Under the pieces are notes generated by a model. It saw only the letters and a list, made by a program, of their open reading frames with translations, was not told the origin of the DNA and did not search any database. A stretch of DNA of 64,000 bases, taken from Photorhabdus luminescens subsp. luminescens (GTDB taxonomy: Bacteria > Pseudomonadota > Gammaproteobacteria > Enterobacterales > Enterobacteriaceae). Location: assembly GCF_001083805.1 (NCBI RefSeq), contig NZ_JXSK01000007.1:186001-250000 (forward strand), given 5' to 3'. Below, piece after piece: positions 33,604 through 41,968 of the stretch (its first letter is position 1; each line of letters opens with the position of its first letter). The position numbers and the translations under genes are program-made.

Positions 33604-35816
33604 TTAAACATCCTCACATAACGGTGCTGCTCAACAACCACCTGTGTAATACTTTTAAACAACTCTGCATTTACCGGTTTCAGCGGTTCATTTAAGCTTT
33701 TCGCTACCTCAGCACTAGCGGGCAACCAGTTATAAATATCTTTCAAATTTTTTGCATAATGACTAGGTTCAATAATGACTTTAGCCGCAAAGGGAACAAA
33801 CTTATCACTACTCCCATAGACTCGTGGAGCTTCACCTTGACCTAAAAAGGCAACCACTTTCTCCTCTCCCGCCTTCCAGGCACTTATTCCTCCATCGTGA
33901 TCTTCTCCTCCTCCACCCGGCACCTTATGCAAATTCTTCATCACCTTTTCGTAGTCGCGTTTTGATTGCACCCATTTCAGTACCGCCAATATTGCCCGTT
34001 TACGCGCACTGAATACCGTCATAAATTCCCCCTTTAATTCACGATTACTGGCTGGACTCGCTACTTCATCCCAGAAATTAGTTTCAATTAACGCGGCAAT
34101 CATTGCCCCGCGAGTTTCCGGTGGCGCATATTTCAGTACGTCCCCTTGGCTATCATTAATCTTCTCCATTAATGCCACCCGTTTTTCCTTGTCACTCCAA
34201 GAGGCAAATAAGTCATCTTTCAAATCGCTAAATGTATTTCTTAACGCTATCTCTCCCAACTTCAACAACGGCATCATACAAAACGCGTAATAATGCTCCT
34301 CAATCATCAGCTCCAACATCTTCACATAATCCATATTGCGCAACATATAGGCCAGACATGGCATAAACTCTTCCCATATCGCCTCGCCATCAATATCAAA
34401 ACTGACCGCCCCTTTACCGCCAACACCCCAACACAGACCACCTTTGGCAACGACGCGAATACGGCCATCCCGATAACTAAACGACACAATGCCGCTGAAA
34501 CCCGCACCTGCCTGTAATGTCACGCCAACACTCACTTTCGCCAGCGGCCGAAATGCCATTGGATTCTTTTCCGGGTTTTTCCACATCAGGCCGCCACTAA
34601 CATTGGCGCTGCACTCTGCCCCGACAAACATACTCAGTTCCTCACCACTATTTGACCCTTCCAACAGCTTAGATACATCCACCTTGCGACGACCCGGTAT
34701 ACCATTGCCATCCAGCGCCATCTGTACCGGTACCCCTTTCGCTACATCCCCTTTCAGGTTGACACCCGCCTCAATCCCCAAACTGGCCCCCACGCTGCCC
34801 GATAGGGTCAGCGTCAGATCAAACCGCCACATTCCCAACACGCCTTCGCTGCCATCCTTGCGCGGATAGCACAGCTTCACCCCTGTTCTGTCCGGCAGAT
34901 AGAGCGTCGCTCTGGTTCGCGACTCCGCCAACGCAAAATTGGCATAAAAATTAATTTTCCCTGATCCATCCAACAGCCCTTTCAGGCCATTCTTGCTGAT
35001 TTCCAACGGATTCAGTGAAGCTTTAGCTCCCGCGCCGTAAGACCAGCGCATCAGTTGTGATTGTGAATCAAACGCAATATGTTCCCCTTCATACGGAGAT
35101 GTTTTCAGGCTGTTATTCAGGTCTTGCGCCCACTTCCCCCAAACACCGCTGTGATCATCAATCAACTTCACATCCAGTACCGTTAATGAAGGTTTGAGTT
35201 TTTTAATTTGCGATTCCAGCTTCTTCCCATCTATTTCCATTCGGGTACGGCTGTTGCCCTCTTTATCCGTGTACGGCACTTCCCGTAAAAAGCTTTTACC
35301 ACCGCCTTTCTTATCCTGATCATTCAGCTTATAGCGCCGCCAGTGGCTTTTAATTTTGTCCGACCTAACATAGGTGTATTTGTAACCCTGATAGCCTTTA
35401 TCCATCGCTATCAGTTCCGTGATACCAATCGCGCTTTTTTTAGCGTTTTCATCCAATAACGTAGTTTTGGGTAAATTTTCCGGCGGACTTAATGTGGTTA
35501 ACTGATTGCGTAATCGTTCACAAGCCCCATTCAATTCGTCATAAGCGGCTTTTAGCTGCACTTCTTGCCCGTAAGCAGGCGCCATTGTCTGCTGAGTACA
35601 CTGTTCTGTCAGAGCGCTTAACCGCTGTTCTGCCTCAATGCGCTGTTCCACGCAGCGACTCAAAAAGTTATGTTCCTCCACCAAGGAGTGGACATCTTCT
35701 TTATCCACAAAAATCAAGGTTTCACTGTCAGGGTGAAAATAAATTGCGGGCTCCGCTTTTATATACACATCGGTGTTCTGCGGTTTTACCCCTGTTTTTC
35801 CGGTCGATACAGCCAT
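33600..35816 (-). CDS. Predicted T6SS effector of unknown type
   Basis: 738 residues, between vgrG1 (20 bp upstream) and the lipoprotein array. N-terminal ~130 residues are charged and coiled (VEEHNFLSRCVEQRIEAEQRL). The middle (about 300-480) is glycine-rich with alternating hydrophobic residues (LTLTLSGSVGASLGIEAGVNL, SVGVTLQAGAGFSGIVSFSY, GGLCWGVGGKGAVSFDIDG), which looks like amphipathic beta or membrane-inserting structure. The C-terminal 200 residues are helical. There is no signal peptide, no PAAR or Rhs repeats and no catalytic motif that I recognise. The context makes it an effector delivered by VgrG1; periplasmic action is inferred from its lipoprotein neighbours. Confidence 0.75.
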   Translation of the reverse strand: MAVSTGKTGVKPQNTDVYIKAEPAIYFHPDSETLIFVDKEDVHSLVEEHNFLSRCVEQRIEAEQRLSALTEQCTQQTMAPAYGQEVQLKAAYDELNGACERLRNQLTTLSPPENLPKTTLLDENAKKSAIGITELIAMDKGYQGYKYTYVRSDKIKSHWRRYKLNDQDKKGGGKSFLREVPYTDKEGNSRTRMEIDGKKLESQIKKLKPSLTVLDVKLIDDHSGVWGKWAQDLNNSLKTSPYEGEHIAFDSQSQLMRWSYGAGAKASLNPLEISKNGLKGLLDGSGKINFYANFALAESRTRATLYLPDRTGVKLCYPRKDGSEGVLGMWRFDLTLTLSGSVGASLGIEAGVNLKGDVAKGVPVQMALDGNGIPGRRKVDVSKLLEGSNSGEELSMFVGAECSANVSGGLMWKNPEKNPMAFRPLAKVSVGVTLQAGAGFSGIVSFSYRDGRIRVVAKGGLCWGVGGKGAVSFDIDGEAIWEEFMPCLAYMLRNMDYVKMLELMIEEHYYAFCMMPLLKLGEIALRNTFSDLKDDLFASWSDKEKRVALMEKINDSQGDVLKYAPPETRGAMIAALIETNFWDEVASPASNRELKGEFMTVFSARKRAILAVLKWVQSKRDYEKVMKNLHKVPGGGGEDHDGGISAWKAGEEKVVAFLGQGEAPRVYGSSDKFVPFAAKVIIEPSHYAKNLKDIYNWLPASAEVAKSLNEPLKPVNAELFKSITQVVVEQHRYVRMFK

Positions 35817-35836
35817 ACGGTTTTTCTCTCAGTAAG

Positions 35837-38419
35837 TTAAAAGTGTTCAATATTCAGTTTGTCCGGCGTGGCGGTATGAATTTCAACGGTTTTACCGTTT
35901 TCATCACTCATCCCTTCAAACACTTGTCCATCCGCGGTGGTTATGCGGTAACGCCTGTGAGGTAAAATTTGCCCGCTGTCCTGATCTTTTAAGGTAAAAA
36001 ACCCACTGTATCCCCGTGGCAGCACCGGCGCTGGAGAATGAATATTCTCAGCGCCCATTTTTTGTATATTGGCCGCTTTCAACAGGATGTTGCCGGGACA
36101 ACCTAATTCGATATTGCCGTCTTTAATCCGAATATAACCACCGCCGCTGGACAGCAAGATTTCCCGATCGGCACTGACCGTGACCTTGCCCTCTACGCTG
36201 GTGATATCAATATCCTTTTTAGCCAAAGTTGACAGTTCATCATCCTGTGCCTGTATCGCCAGCTTTCCCTGATGAGCAAATAATTGCATGCCAGACTTTT
36301 GCGCAAACAGATTCACCGATTCACCACCAACCGCGGTAATGTCTTTCAACGCGCTGATATCGACATTTTTCCCCGCTATTACGCCAACACTGCGGTTGCC
36401 CGATGCCACTCTGACCGATTCAGGACTGACAATCCCTATCCCTTGTGGCGCATGCATCAGTATTCCCGGCTTTTTCAGCCCTTCCAGCGTCTGGTTAAGG
36501 TTAGTCTGTGCGGCACAATCCCCCGGTTTACCTTGGCCGACTTCTGCCGCCTGTGATAATGATTTTGCAATAGACAAAGCCGTTTCTAATTGCTCGATCA
36601 CCGCCGCCATATCTAACTGCTGCCCGGAGGCTTTAACCTGCTGATCCGCGCTGATAAACAGCCCCTTCCCGGCCCGGATCGCCCCCCAGTCGTCGGTGCG
36701 CAACTCAAACCCTTCGCCGCGCTTGTTGGGATGCGGGCGCTGTCCGTCCACCAGATGGCCCAGATTGAGCTGGCTTTTCCCGCCGTATTCGGTACTCAGT
36801 TTGATGTGCTCTTTTCCGCGATCATCGTCCATCCGCAGTTTGTTGTTAGCCGGGGTGCGCAGCACGTTGCGTCTGTAGTTGTAGAGCGTCACGTGGTCTT
36901 CATGCCGGGAATCATGCAACGCATGGGCGATGTAGGGCCGGTCCGGGTTACCCTGCTCAAACGCGATCGCCACTTCCGTTCCCGGGATCAGCGGCCAGTG
37001 AAAACCGTGAGTTTTACCGGCATACGGCCGGGCTAAACGCACCCACAGGCTTTCGCCCCCCAACGGCCATTCATCCAAATCAAAATCAAATTTGACGCGG
37101 TAGCGCCCCGTGATGTCGATATGGCCGTAGATGTCATTCGGCCAGTCGCTGGTCACCCGCGCCGGAACCGTCCCGGCAATCACCGGCCGTTCCCTCAGCC
37201 CCGGCCGGTAGCTCAGCACTTCGCTGTAAGGCATGCCGCTAAAACTGACCAGATAGTTGCTGTCACGCCGGGCGCTGCTGCGCATGGAAACAATCAGCAC
37301 CCCCGCTTTTCCCACCGCCGCCGGTCTCTCCCCTTCCAGTTCCAGCACTAAACCGGGAACCAACATCGGGGAGGAACTTTTGCCGCTGATCAGGCGCTGC
37401 CGGTACAGGTCGCGCTCGTGATGCAAACGGGCGTAGAATCCCGCCGTTTCCGGCGCCGGTTGGATCTGTTCTCCCTTCTCAAGAAAGTTATCGCCATAAC
37501 GGTAAATTTCACCAACTACGGTGGTATCCCGATCCCGGCCGACCTGATATTGCAGGTCATTGCCCGCTTCCCGGTAGTTGTAGTCCCGCACCTTCACCCC
37601 TTGCGTCACCACCTGATGCTCAACGTGCAAATCCCACACCGAATCATGGTCGTTGTGATTCATGCCCGCCGGGTCACGTAACGGCAAACTCACGTCGTAC
37701 TGATAATTGCGCTGGTTATCCCCAAACCGCACCACTTCGATCCCCAGACGGCCGTCCATTTCGAAGCGATACCAGATCCCCACCTCCGCCAGAATGCGCT
37801 GGATAAAATCCAGATCGCTCTCCTGCCACTGCACTACCAATTCCCGCTTTGGGTAATCCCGCGCCAGCGTGAACAGAAAATCCTGCCCGCGAAATTCGTG
37901 TCGTTCACGCAGGATCTTTTCCACGATTTCCGGCACCGACTGGTGCTGGTAAATCCCACTGCGTCGGGTATGGCGCAGCAACGCCAGATAGGGTTCCAGA
38001 CAGACCTGATAGCGTGTTTCATCCGCCGAGGCGGCCAGCCGGTTAAACCGGGTGATGACGCCATGTACTTTACGCGCCTGTTCCGGGTTTTCCGGCGCCT
38101 GCAAGATAAACGCGGCCGGTTTGTTCAACATCGCCGCCGGGTCGATATCCCGGGTCGGGCTGGTGAAATCAATGGTGTAGCAATACGGGGCGCACAGGCG
38201 CTCTTCCCCGGTGAAGCTGAATACCTCCAGCTCGGCCTTGCAGCGCCGGATTTCAAGCCGGTAACGGGCATGGCCCGGCAATACGGGTTTACTCGCCTGA
38301 AGCTGACGGGCGCGCAGCATTTTTCTGTCCATCAATAGTTTTCCTCCGATATCGGATAAAACGGTCGGTTCACTCAGCGAAAAGGGCGCCCCACTTTTTA
38401 ATAAAGTGCCTGTCGTCAT
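35837..38419 (-). CDS. vgrG1: VgrG spike protein with C-terminal extension (VgrG1)
   Basis: 860 residues. gp27-like domain (RHTRRSGIYQHQSVPEIVEKIL, LVVQWQESDLDFIQRILAEVGIWYRFE), gp5 OB region (WPNDIYGHIDITGRYRVKFDFDLDEWPLGGESLWVRLARPYAG), DUF2345-type beta-helix, then a ~60-residue extension (GYSGFFTLKDQDSGQILPHR...DENGKTVEI) resembling transthyretin-like VgrG adaptor domains. It is nearly identical to VgrG2 up to about residue 601 and unrelated afterwards. With no DUF4123 gene, the extension may dock the next-door effector directly. The internal ATG at 38332 has a GGAGG ten bases upstream and is a plausible alternative start; 38419 has none. Confidence 0.93.
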   Translation of the reverse strand: MTTGTLLKSGAPFSLSEPTVLSDIGGKLLMDRKMLRARQLQASKPVLPGHARYRLEIRRCKAELEVFSFTGEERLCAPYCYTIDFTSPTRDIDPAAMLNKPAAFILQAPENPEQARKVHGVITRFNRLAASADETRYQVCLEPYLALLRHTRRSGIYQHQSVPEIVEKILRERHEFRGQDFLFTLARDYPKRELVVQWQESDLDFIQRILAEVGIWYRFEMDGRLGIEVVRFGDNQRNYQYDVSLPLRDPAGMNHNDHDSVWDLHVEHQVVTQGVKVRDYNYREAGNDLQYQVGRDRDTTVVGEIYRYGDNFLEKGEQIQPAPETAGFYARLHHERDLYRQRLISGKSSSPMLVPGLVLELEGERPAAVGKAGVLIVSMRSSARRDSNYLVSFSGMPYSEVLSYRPGLRERPVIAGTVPARVTSDWPNDIYGHIDITGRYRVKFDFDLDEWPLGGESLWVRLARPYAGKTHGFHWPLIPGTEVAIAFEQGNPDRPYIAHALHDSRHEDHVTLYNYRRNVLRTPANNKLRMDDDRGKEHIKLSTEYGGKSQLNLGHLVDGQRPHPNKRGEGFELRTDDWGAIRAGKGLFISADQQVKASGQQLDMAAVIEQLETALSIAKSLSQAAEVGQGKPGDCAAQTNLNQTLEGLKKPGILMHAPQGIGIVSPESVRVASGNRSVGVIAGKNVDISALKDITAVGGESVNLFAQKSGMQLFAHQGKLAIQAQDDELSTLAKKDIDITSVEGKVTVSADREILLSSGGGYIRIKDGNIELGCPGNILLKAANIQKMGAENIHSPAPVLPRGYSGFFTLKDQDSGQILPHRRYRITTADGQVFEGMSDENGKTVEIHTATPDKLNIEHF

Positions 38420-38449
38420 AAGCGGTTATGTCAATTCAACTCCCGAAAA

Positions 38450-38995
38450 TCCAGCCGAATATATTCCCGGTTGTTAACCCTGATAAATGCGGGGAACAGT
38501 CAATCGATGCCGGTATTGCTTAATTGCGAGCTGACCGGAATAAAAATAATCGCGAAGGCCGGTGATATGCCCGCGAATTAATAGATTCATTAATTACCTA
38601 TAGGGTGACTGAATAATTTATATCCTCCCTGCGGGTGAATATAAAGATCAAGTCTTTTTTTATCAAACAGCACAATATGCTTAATATCAACGGCGAAATT
38701 CATTATATTTAAACCAATTCTAAACAGGATTTAATTTGTTGATATAAAAAGGTTGCATTGATTTAAATAATATGAAATCAATTCACCCTTCTGATATTCA
38801 TCTCTTTCAATATCATTGAAATAAAATATATTTTTATATCATTTTCAACAGGTTAATCAATATTCAATTACAATTAAGGCATTATCACACTCTCCGCCTT
38901 ATGGTTAATATTCATTATCATCAATACGTTACCAATGCGTAAAAAAGAATAATTCTCAGTTATATTCTGCGAATGAGAATAGATTGCATTATTTA
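38450..38995 (-). repeat. Shared T6SS leader, copy 2 (upstream of vgrG1)
   Basis: Homologous to the hcp and vgrG2 leaders. It is closest to copy 3: both share the vgrG-proximal stretch with TGATAAATGCGGGGAACAG and the CATTATCACACTCTCCGCC block. It contains mini-ORF copy 2 and the ATTCTCA / TGAGAAT inverted repeat near 38955. Its distal end abuts the truncated two-TM gene (39025-39384). Nothing else is seen between 38420 and 39024. Confidence 0.75.
38590..38703 (-). CDS. Conserved mini-ORF in leader, copy 2 (37 codons)
   Basis: MNFAVDIKHIVLFDKKRLD followed by LYIHPQGGYKLFSHPIGN. It has the same start, stop spacing and length as copy 1, with synonymous third-base changes in the first half and more divergence at the end. 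No Shine-Dalgarno site is visible. Product unknown. Confidence 0.35.
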   Translation of the reverse strand: MNFAVDIKHIVLFDKKRLDLYIHPQGGYKLFSHPIGN

Positions 38996-39024
38996 TGCAT
39001 AACGCTATCGATAATAGCCTCACT

Positions 39025-39384
39025 CTACATCACAATCGTGTCAGTCACTTTCTCCGGTAAAAATACATCATTGTGCAACCCAGCCATATATCGGTTGGCC
39101 CAACCTTGCCACTCTTTATTAATATATTGGCGCTCTTGACTCCAAAAACGATATATCCCCAGACGGCAACCAAAGAGATTTAGCCGAAGTCCAAATGCAG
39201 CCAGCCATATTAGACCTACCACACCAAAGATTATCCGCCATTGTTGTGGCCTGATGTATCCAGACCATAACACATAGCAAGTCATACCGATGCAAACAAT
39301 AACCATGCCTGAAACCAGCCAATGCCATAATACAGGAGAGATAGTCTCCTGCCGGATTGCTATCACGGGTTTATTCCAGCTCAT
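39025..39384 (-). pseudogene. Truncated two-TM T6SS gene, fragment 1
   Basis: The first ~115 residues of the 383-residue protein at 26595-27746, followed by a premature end (FLPEKVTDTIVM). Both membrane segments and the ribosome-binding region are retained, so a short membrane peptide could still be made, but the soluble domain is lost. The break coincides with the distal end of leader copy 2, marking the junction of a duplicated cassette. Confidence 0.85.
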
Positions 39385-39700
39385 ATTCTTACCTTTATAG
39401 AAAACATTTGAGGCAACCTGAAAACGACATAGAGAAAACAATATCTTACGACACAGAATAAAATACCATTGACTCTACGTTGCTTAATTTTCTTTTTTAA
39501 GAATAATTCTCATTACTCTCGGTTTAACTTAAAATAACTCAAGAGAACCTAAAGTATTAATAACACCATATAAAGAAAACCATACTTATTTCATGGGATT
39601 AGGTGCAATCCATTGAGTCATTTCCCCATACAATAACGCCACTGTTTTGTTTACATTCAATCACCAGCATCTCTTTATCATTACAGGGAACTGGTTAGAT
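39385..39700. other. Decayed duplicate of the Coa1/two-TM intergenic region
   Basis: Homologous to 27747-27940 and part of 28590-28740. It includes a weak Fur-like sequence near 39499 and the last codons of a Coa1-like gene (TTATTTCATGGGATTA, 39586-39601) with the rest of that gene deleted. It carries no working gene. Confidence 0.7.
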
Positions 39701-39770
39701 TCAAAATGACGTATTTAGTTCAAAGAAATTCATCACACTGCGAAAACTATAGCCAGAAGGATTGAGTTTT
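39701..39770 (-). pseudogene. C-terminal fossil of an FGE-like lipoprotein gene
   Basis: On the minus strand it reads KLNPSGYSFRSVMNF before a stop 24 bases later. This matches the C-terminus of the FGE-like array proteins (KINPPGYGFRCVVNY), with the Cys changed to Ser. It shows that an FGE-type gene once stood in this second VasX cassette too. Confidence 0.65.
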
Positions 39771-39787
39771 CCGTTTTTAAGCAGTCT

Positions 39788-39872
39788 TTATCCTCGGTAA
39801 AAAGAACGACAAACACTCATGAGATATTCCTTGATTTCATCCATCAAATTTTTTACTTTGTTTTTCATACCG
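39788..39872 (-). pseudogene. Fossil of toxin 3' end plus immunity-like gene start
   Basis: Minus strand: a degenerate toxin end (AACAAAGTAAAAAATTTGAT..., aligned with the KQRKSF codons of the intact ends) leads into ATG at 39820 and MSVCRSFYRG then a stop. MSVCRS corresponds to MSTCRP of the paralogs. It marks the remains of a third immunity-like gene in this cassette. Confidence 0.65.
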
Positions 39873-39899
39873 TTGGTTCTGTTATTTGATTACTTGAAT

Positions 39900-40895
39900 T
39901 CAGTAATAGTAATAATAGCTTGCAAAACAAGCCCTATCTGGCAAAACCCTTTCACTTTCTTTACCGGTTCTCTCACCTAATGAATTGGTCTTGATTTCTT
40001 TAAGCTTCTTCTTTGTAAGTTTCTCAAGGTTAATTTCCGTAGGATTAGGAAAACCCAATACAGTAAAAATCTCCTCAGCCAGCCTGAATGTTGGTTTAGG
40101 GTTTCTCATGCAGGAAAAATAGATTAACGGTGAAAAGAAAACCGCCAGCCCCCCCCAAAATGAAGACATATATTCTATATATCCCACAAGATCTTCCTTA
40201 ATAAAGAAAAACCACATTATCACGGACATAAAGAAAATAACTAAAGAACAATACCATGTACCAAGTACCTGATATTTGGCATTTGAATGAATCCCCTGTT
40301 TACAACGCGGTATCATCGATATCACCTTTAATTCAGGATGGACAATCGCATAAACCACATAATGCCCTTCCTGCTCGGTTACCGCTAATTCAACGTAATC
40401 ACCGACTTTTGCTACAGTAAATCCCAACCAACCGTGAAATGGCACACCATTGATTTTCCCCCGTACAAAATCACAAACGTCACTTATCCTCACTGTGGTT
40501 TGTGAATTAGTACCTGAGGTATTTCCTGCTACCGCCAGCAATAATCCCCCATACAGTTCTCGTTCTTCCTGACGGGCAAAGGCGGCTGGATCATATTCAC
40601 GATCAGTAAAATAACCAACCACACACAGGGTTTCGAACTCTTCTAATACGCCACTCACTTTGATTAATGGCTTACTAGGTGGTAATTCTGGCGGCGGCGG
40701 TTCTTTTGCCAATATTGCATCCAGTTCGGGGATTTTGGCCTGAATTTCCGCAATAGCTTTTTCTACCTCCTCTCTGTCTTCAGGACGACGCTGAATTCTT
40801 TCTTGCTTAACCTCAATCCATGTATCAAGACTGCTCCTCTGTCTTTTGATTTCTTCAAAGTCAATAGCATCTTTATAAGGACGACAAGTACTCAT
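39900..40895 (-). CDS. Immunity-like membrane protein, VasX-locus paralog D
   Basis: 331 residues, second gene behind VasX2. Coil with RIQRRPEDREEVEKAIAEIQAKIPELD, LPPSKPLIKVSGVLEEFETLCVVGYFTDREYDP, GVPFHGWLGFTVAKVGDYVEL. Two membrane segments near residues 214-236 (GTWYCSLVIFFMSVIMWFFF) and 243-266. It ends SYYYYY (five tyrosines). Its C-terminal half is closest to paralog A of the first locus (LIYFSCMRNPKPTFRLAEEIFT), so orthologous pairs appear to have been exchanged between cassettes. It overlaps a fossil toxin stop. Confidence 0.8.
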   Translation of the reverse strand: MSTCRPYKDAIDFEEIKRQRSSLDTWIEVKQERIQRRPEDREEVEKAIAEIQAKIPELDAILAKEPPPPELPPSKPLIKVSGVLEEFETLCVVGYFTDREYDPAAFARQEERELYGGLLLAVAGNTSGTNSQTTVRISDVCDFVRGKINGVPFHGWLGFTVAKVGDYVELAVTEQEGHYVVYAIVHPELKVISMIPRCKQGIHSNAKYQVLGTWYCSLVIFFMSVIMWFFFIKEDLVGYIEYMSSFWGGLAVFFSPLIYFSCMRNPKPTFRLAEEIFTVLGFPNPTEINLEKLTKKKLKEIKTNSLGERTGKESERVLPDRACFASYYYYY

Positions 40896-40945
40896 ATGCC
40901 ATCCTTTATTGCATTAGCAAAACTTTTGCGTTGTTCTTCACACAG
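40892..40945 (-). pseudogene. 3'-end fossil of a VasX-like toxin, upstream of paralog D
   Basis: Seventeen codons LCEEQRKSFANAIKDGI plus stop, overlapping the ATG of paralog D as ATGA. It combines the LCEEQRKSFA of the living VasX2 end with the ANAIKDGI seen in the fossil at 18136, so it represents yet another allele. Confidence 0.8.
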
Positions 40946-40972
40946 TTAATTCCTGTTATTTAATTACCTGAA

Positions 40973-41968
40973 TCAGTAATAGTAGTAATAACTTAATAAA
41001 CAATACTTATCTGGCATAATCTTTCCTTTATCTGGTTCCTCATCTGGGGAGTTAAACTTGATTCTCTTCAGCCTCTTTTTTGTGAATTGGTAAATATCCA
41101 GATTCGTAGAATTCGGGAAATCTAATACTGTGAAAATCTCCTCAGCCAACTTCACTGAGGGCCTGGGTTTTTTTAGACGATGGTAATACGTGCTAGGTGC
41201 AAATATTGCTATTATCACAAGACTAAATAAAGACATATATTCCAGAAATCCGACAAGATCTTTGTCAATAAAAAAAACACCCCCTATCGCTAAAATTAAC
41301 AGATAAAGAGAAAGAAAACAGCAAGTACCAAATATCTGCGCCTTAGCATCTGCAAGAATCCCCCTATCACAACGCGGGGTCATAGAAACCACCCTTAATT
41401 CGGGATACGCAATGGCATAAACCACATAATGTCCCTCTTGTTCCGTCACCGCTAATTCAACGTCATCACCCACTTTTGCTATGGTAAACCCTAACCAGCC
41501 ATGAAAGGGAATACCATTGATTTTCCCCCGCACAAAATCACAGACATCACTCACCCGAACTGACGTCTGTGAAGTCACAGCCGCCCCTGAACTATTTCCT
41601 ACCATCGCCAGTAACAGTGCTCCATATTGATCACGTTCCTCCTTACGAGCAAAAGCGACCGGATCATATTCACGATCGGTAAAATAACCAATTACACACA
41701 GGGTTTCGAACTCTTCCAATACACCACTCACTTTGATTAATGGTTTACCCGGCGGTAATTCTGGCGGCGGCGGCTCTTTTGCTAATATTGCATCCAGTTC
41801 GGGGATTTTAACTTGAAGTTCCGCAATGGCTTTTTCTACCTCTTCTCTGTCTTCAGGACGACGCTGAATTCTTTCTTGCTTAACCTTTACCAATATATCA
41901 ATGTCTTTTCTTTGATCTTTTATTTCATCAAAGTTAATAGCCTCTTTATAAGGACGAAAGGTATTCAT
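40973..41968 (-). CDS. Immunity-like membrane protein, VasX-locus paralog E
   Basis: 331 residues. Its ATG overlaps the stop of VasX2 as ATGA, making it the likely cognate partner of that toxin. Conserved core LPPGKPLIKVSGVLEEFETLCVIGYFTDREYDP and GIPFHGWLGFTIAKVGDDVEL. Membrane segments lie near residues 213-234 and 243-262 (SLFSLVIIAIFAPSTYYHRL). The tail ends CLLSYYYYY. The mid region is nearly identical to paralog C, the partner of VasX1, consistent with the two toxins being close relatives. Confidence 0.82.
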   Translation of the reverse strand: MNTFRPYKEAINFDEIKDQRKDIDILVKVKQERIQRRPEDREEVEKAIAELQVKIPELDAILAKEPPPPELPPGKPLIKVSGVLEEFETLCVIGYFTDREYDPVAFARKEERDQYGALLLAMVGNSSGAAVTSQTSVRVSDVCDFVRGKINGIPFHGWLGFTIAKVGDDVELAVTEQEGHYVVYAIAYPELRVVSMTPRCDRGILADAKAQIFGTCCFLSLYLLILAIGGVFFIDKDLVGFLEYMSLFSLVIIAIFAPSTYYHRLKKPRPSVKLAEEIFTVLDFPNSTNLDIYQFTKKRLKRIKFNSPDEEPDKGKIMPDKYCLLSYYYYY

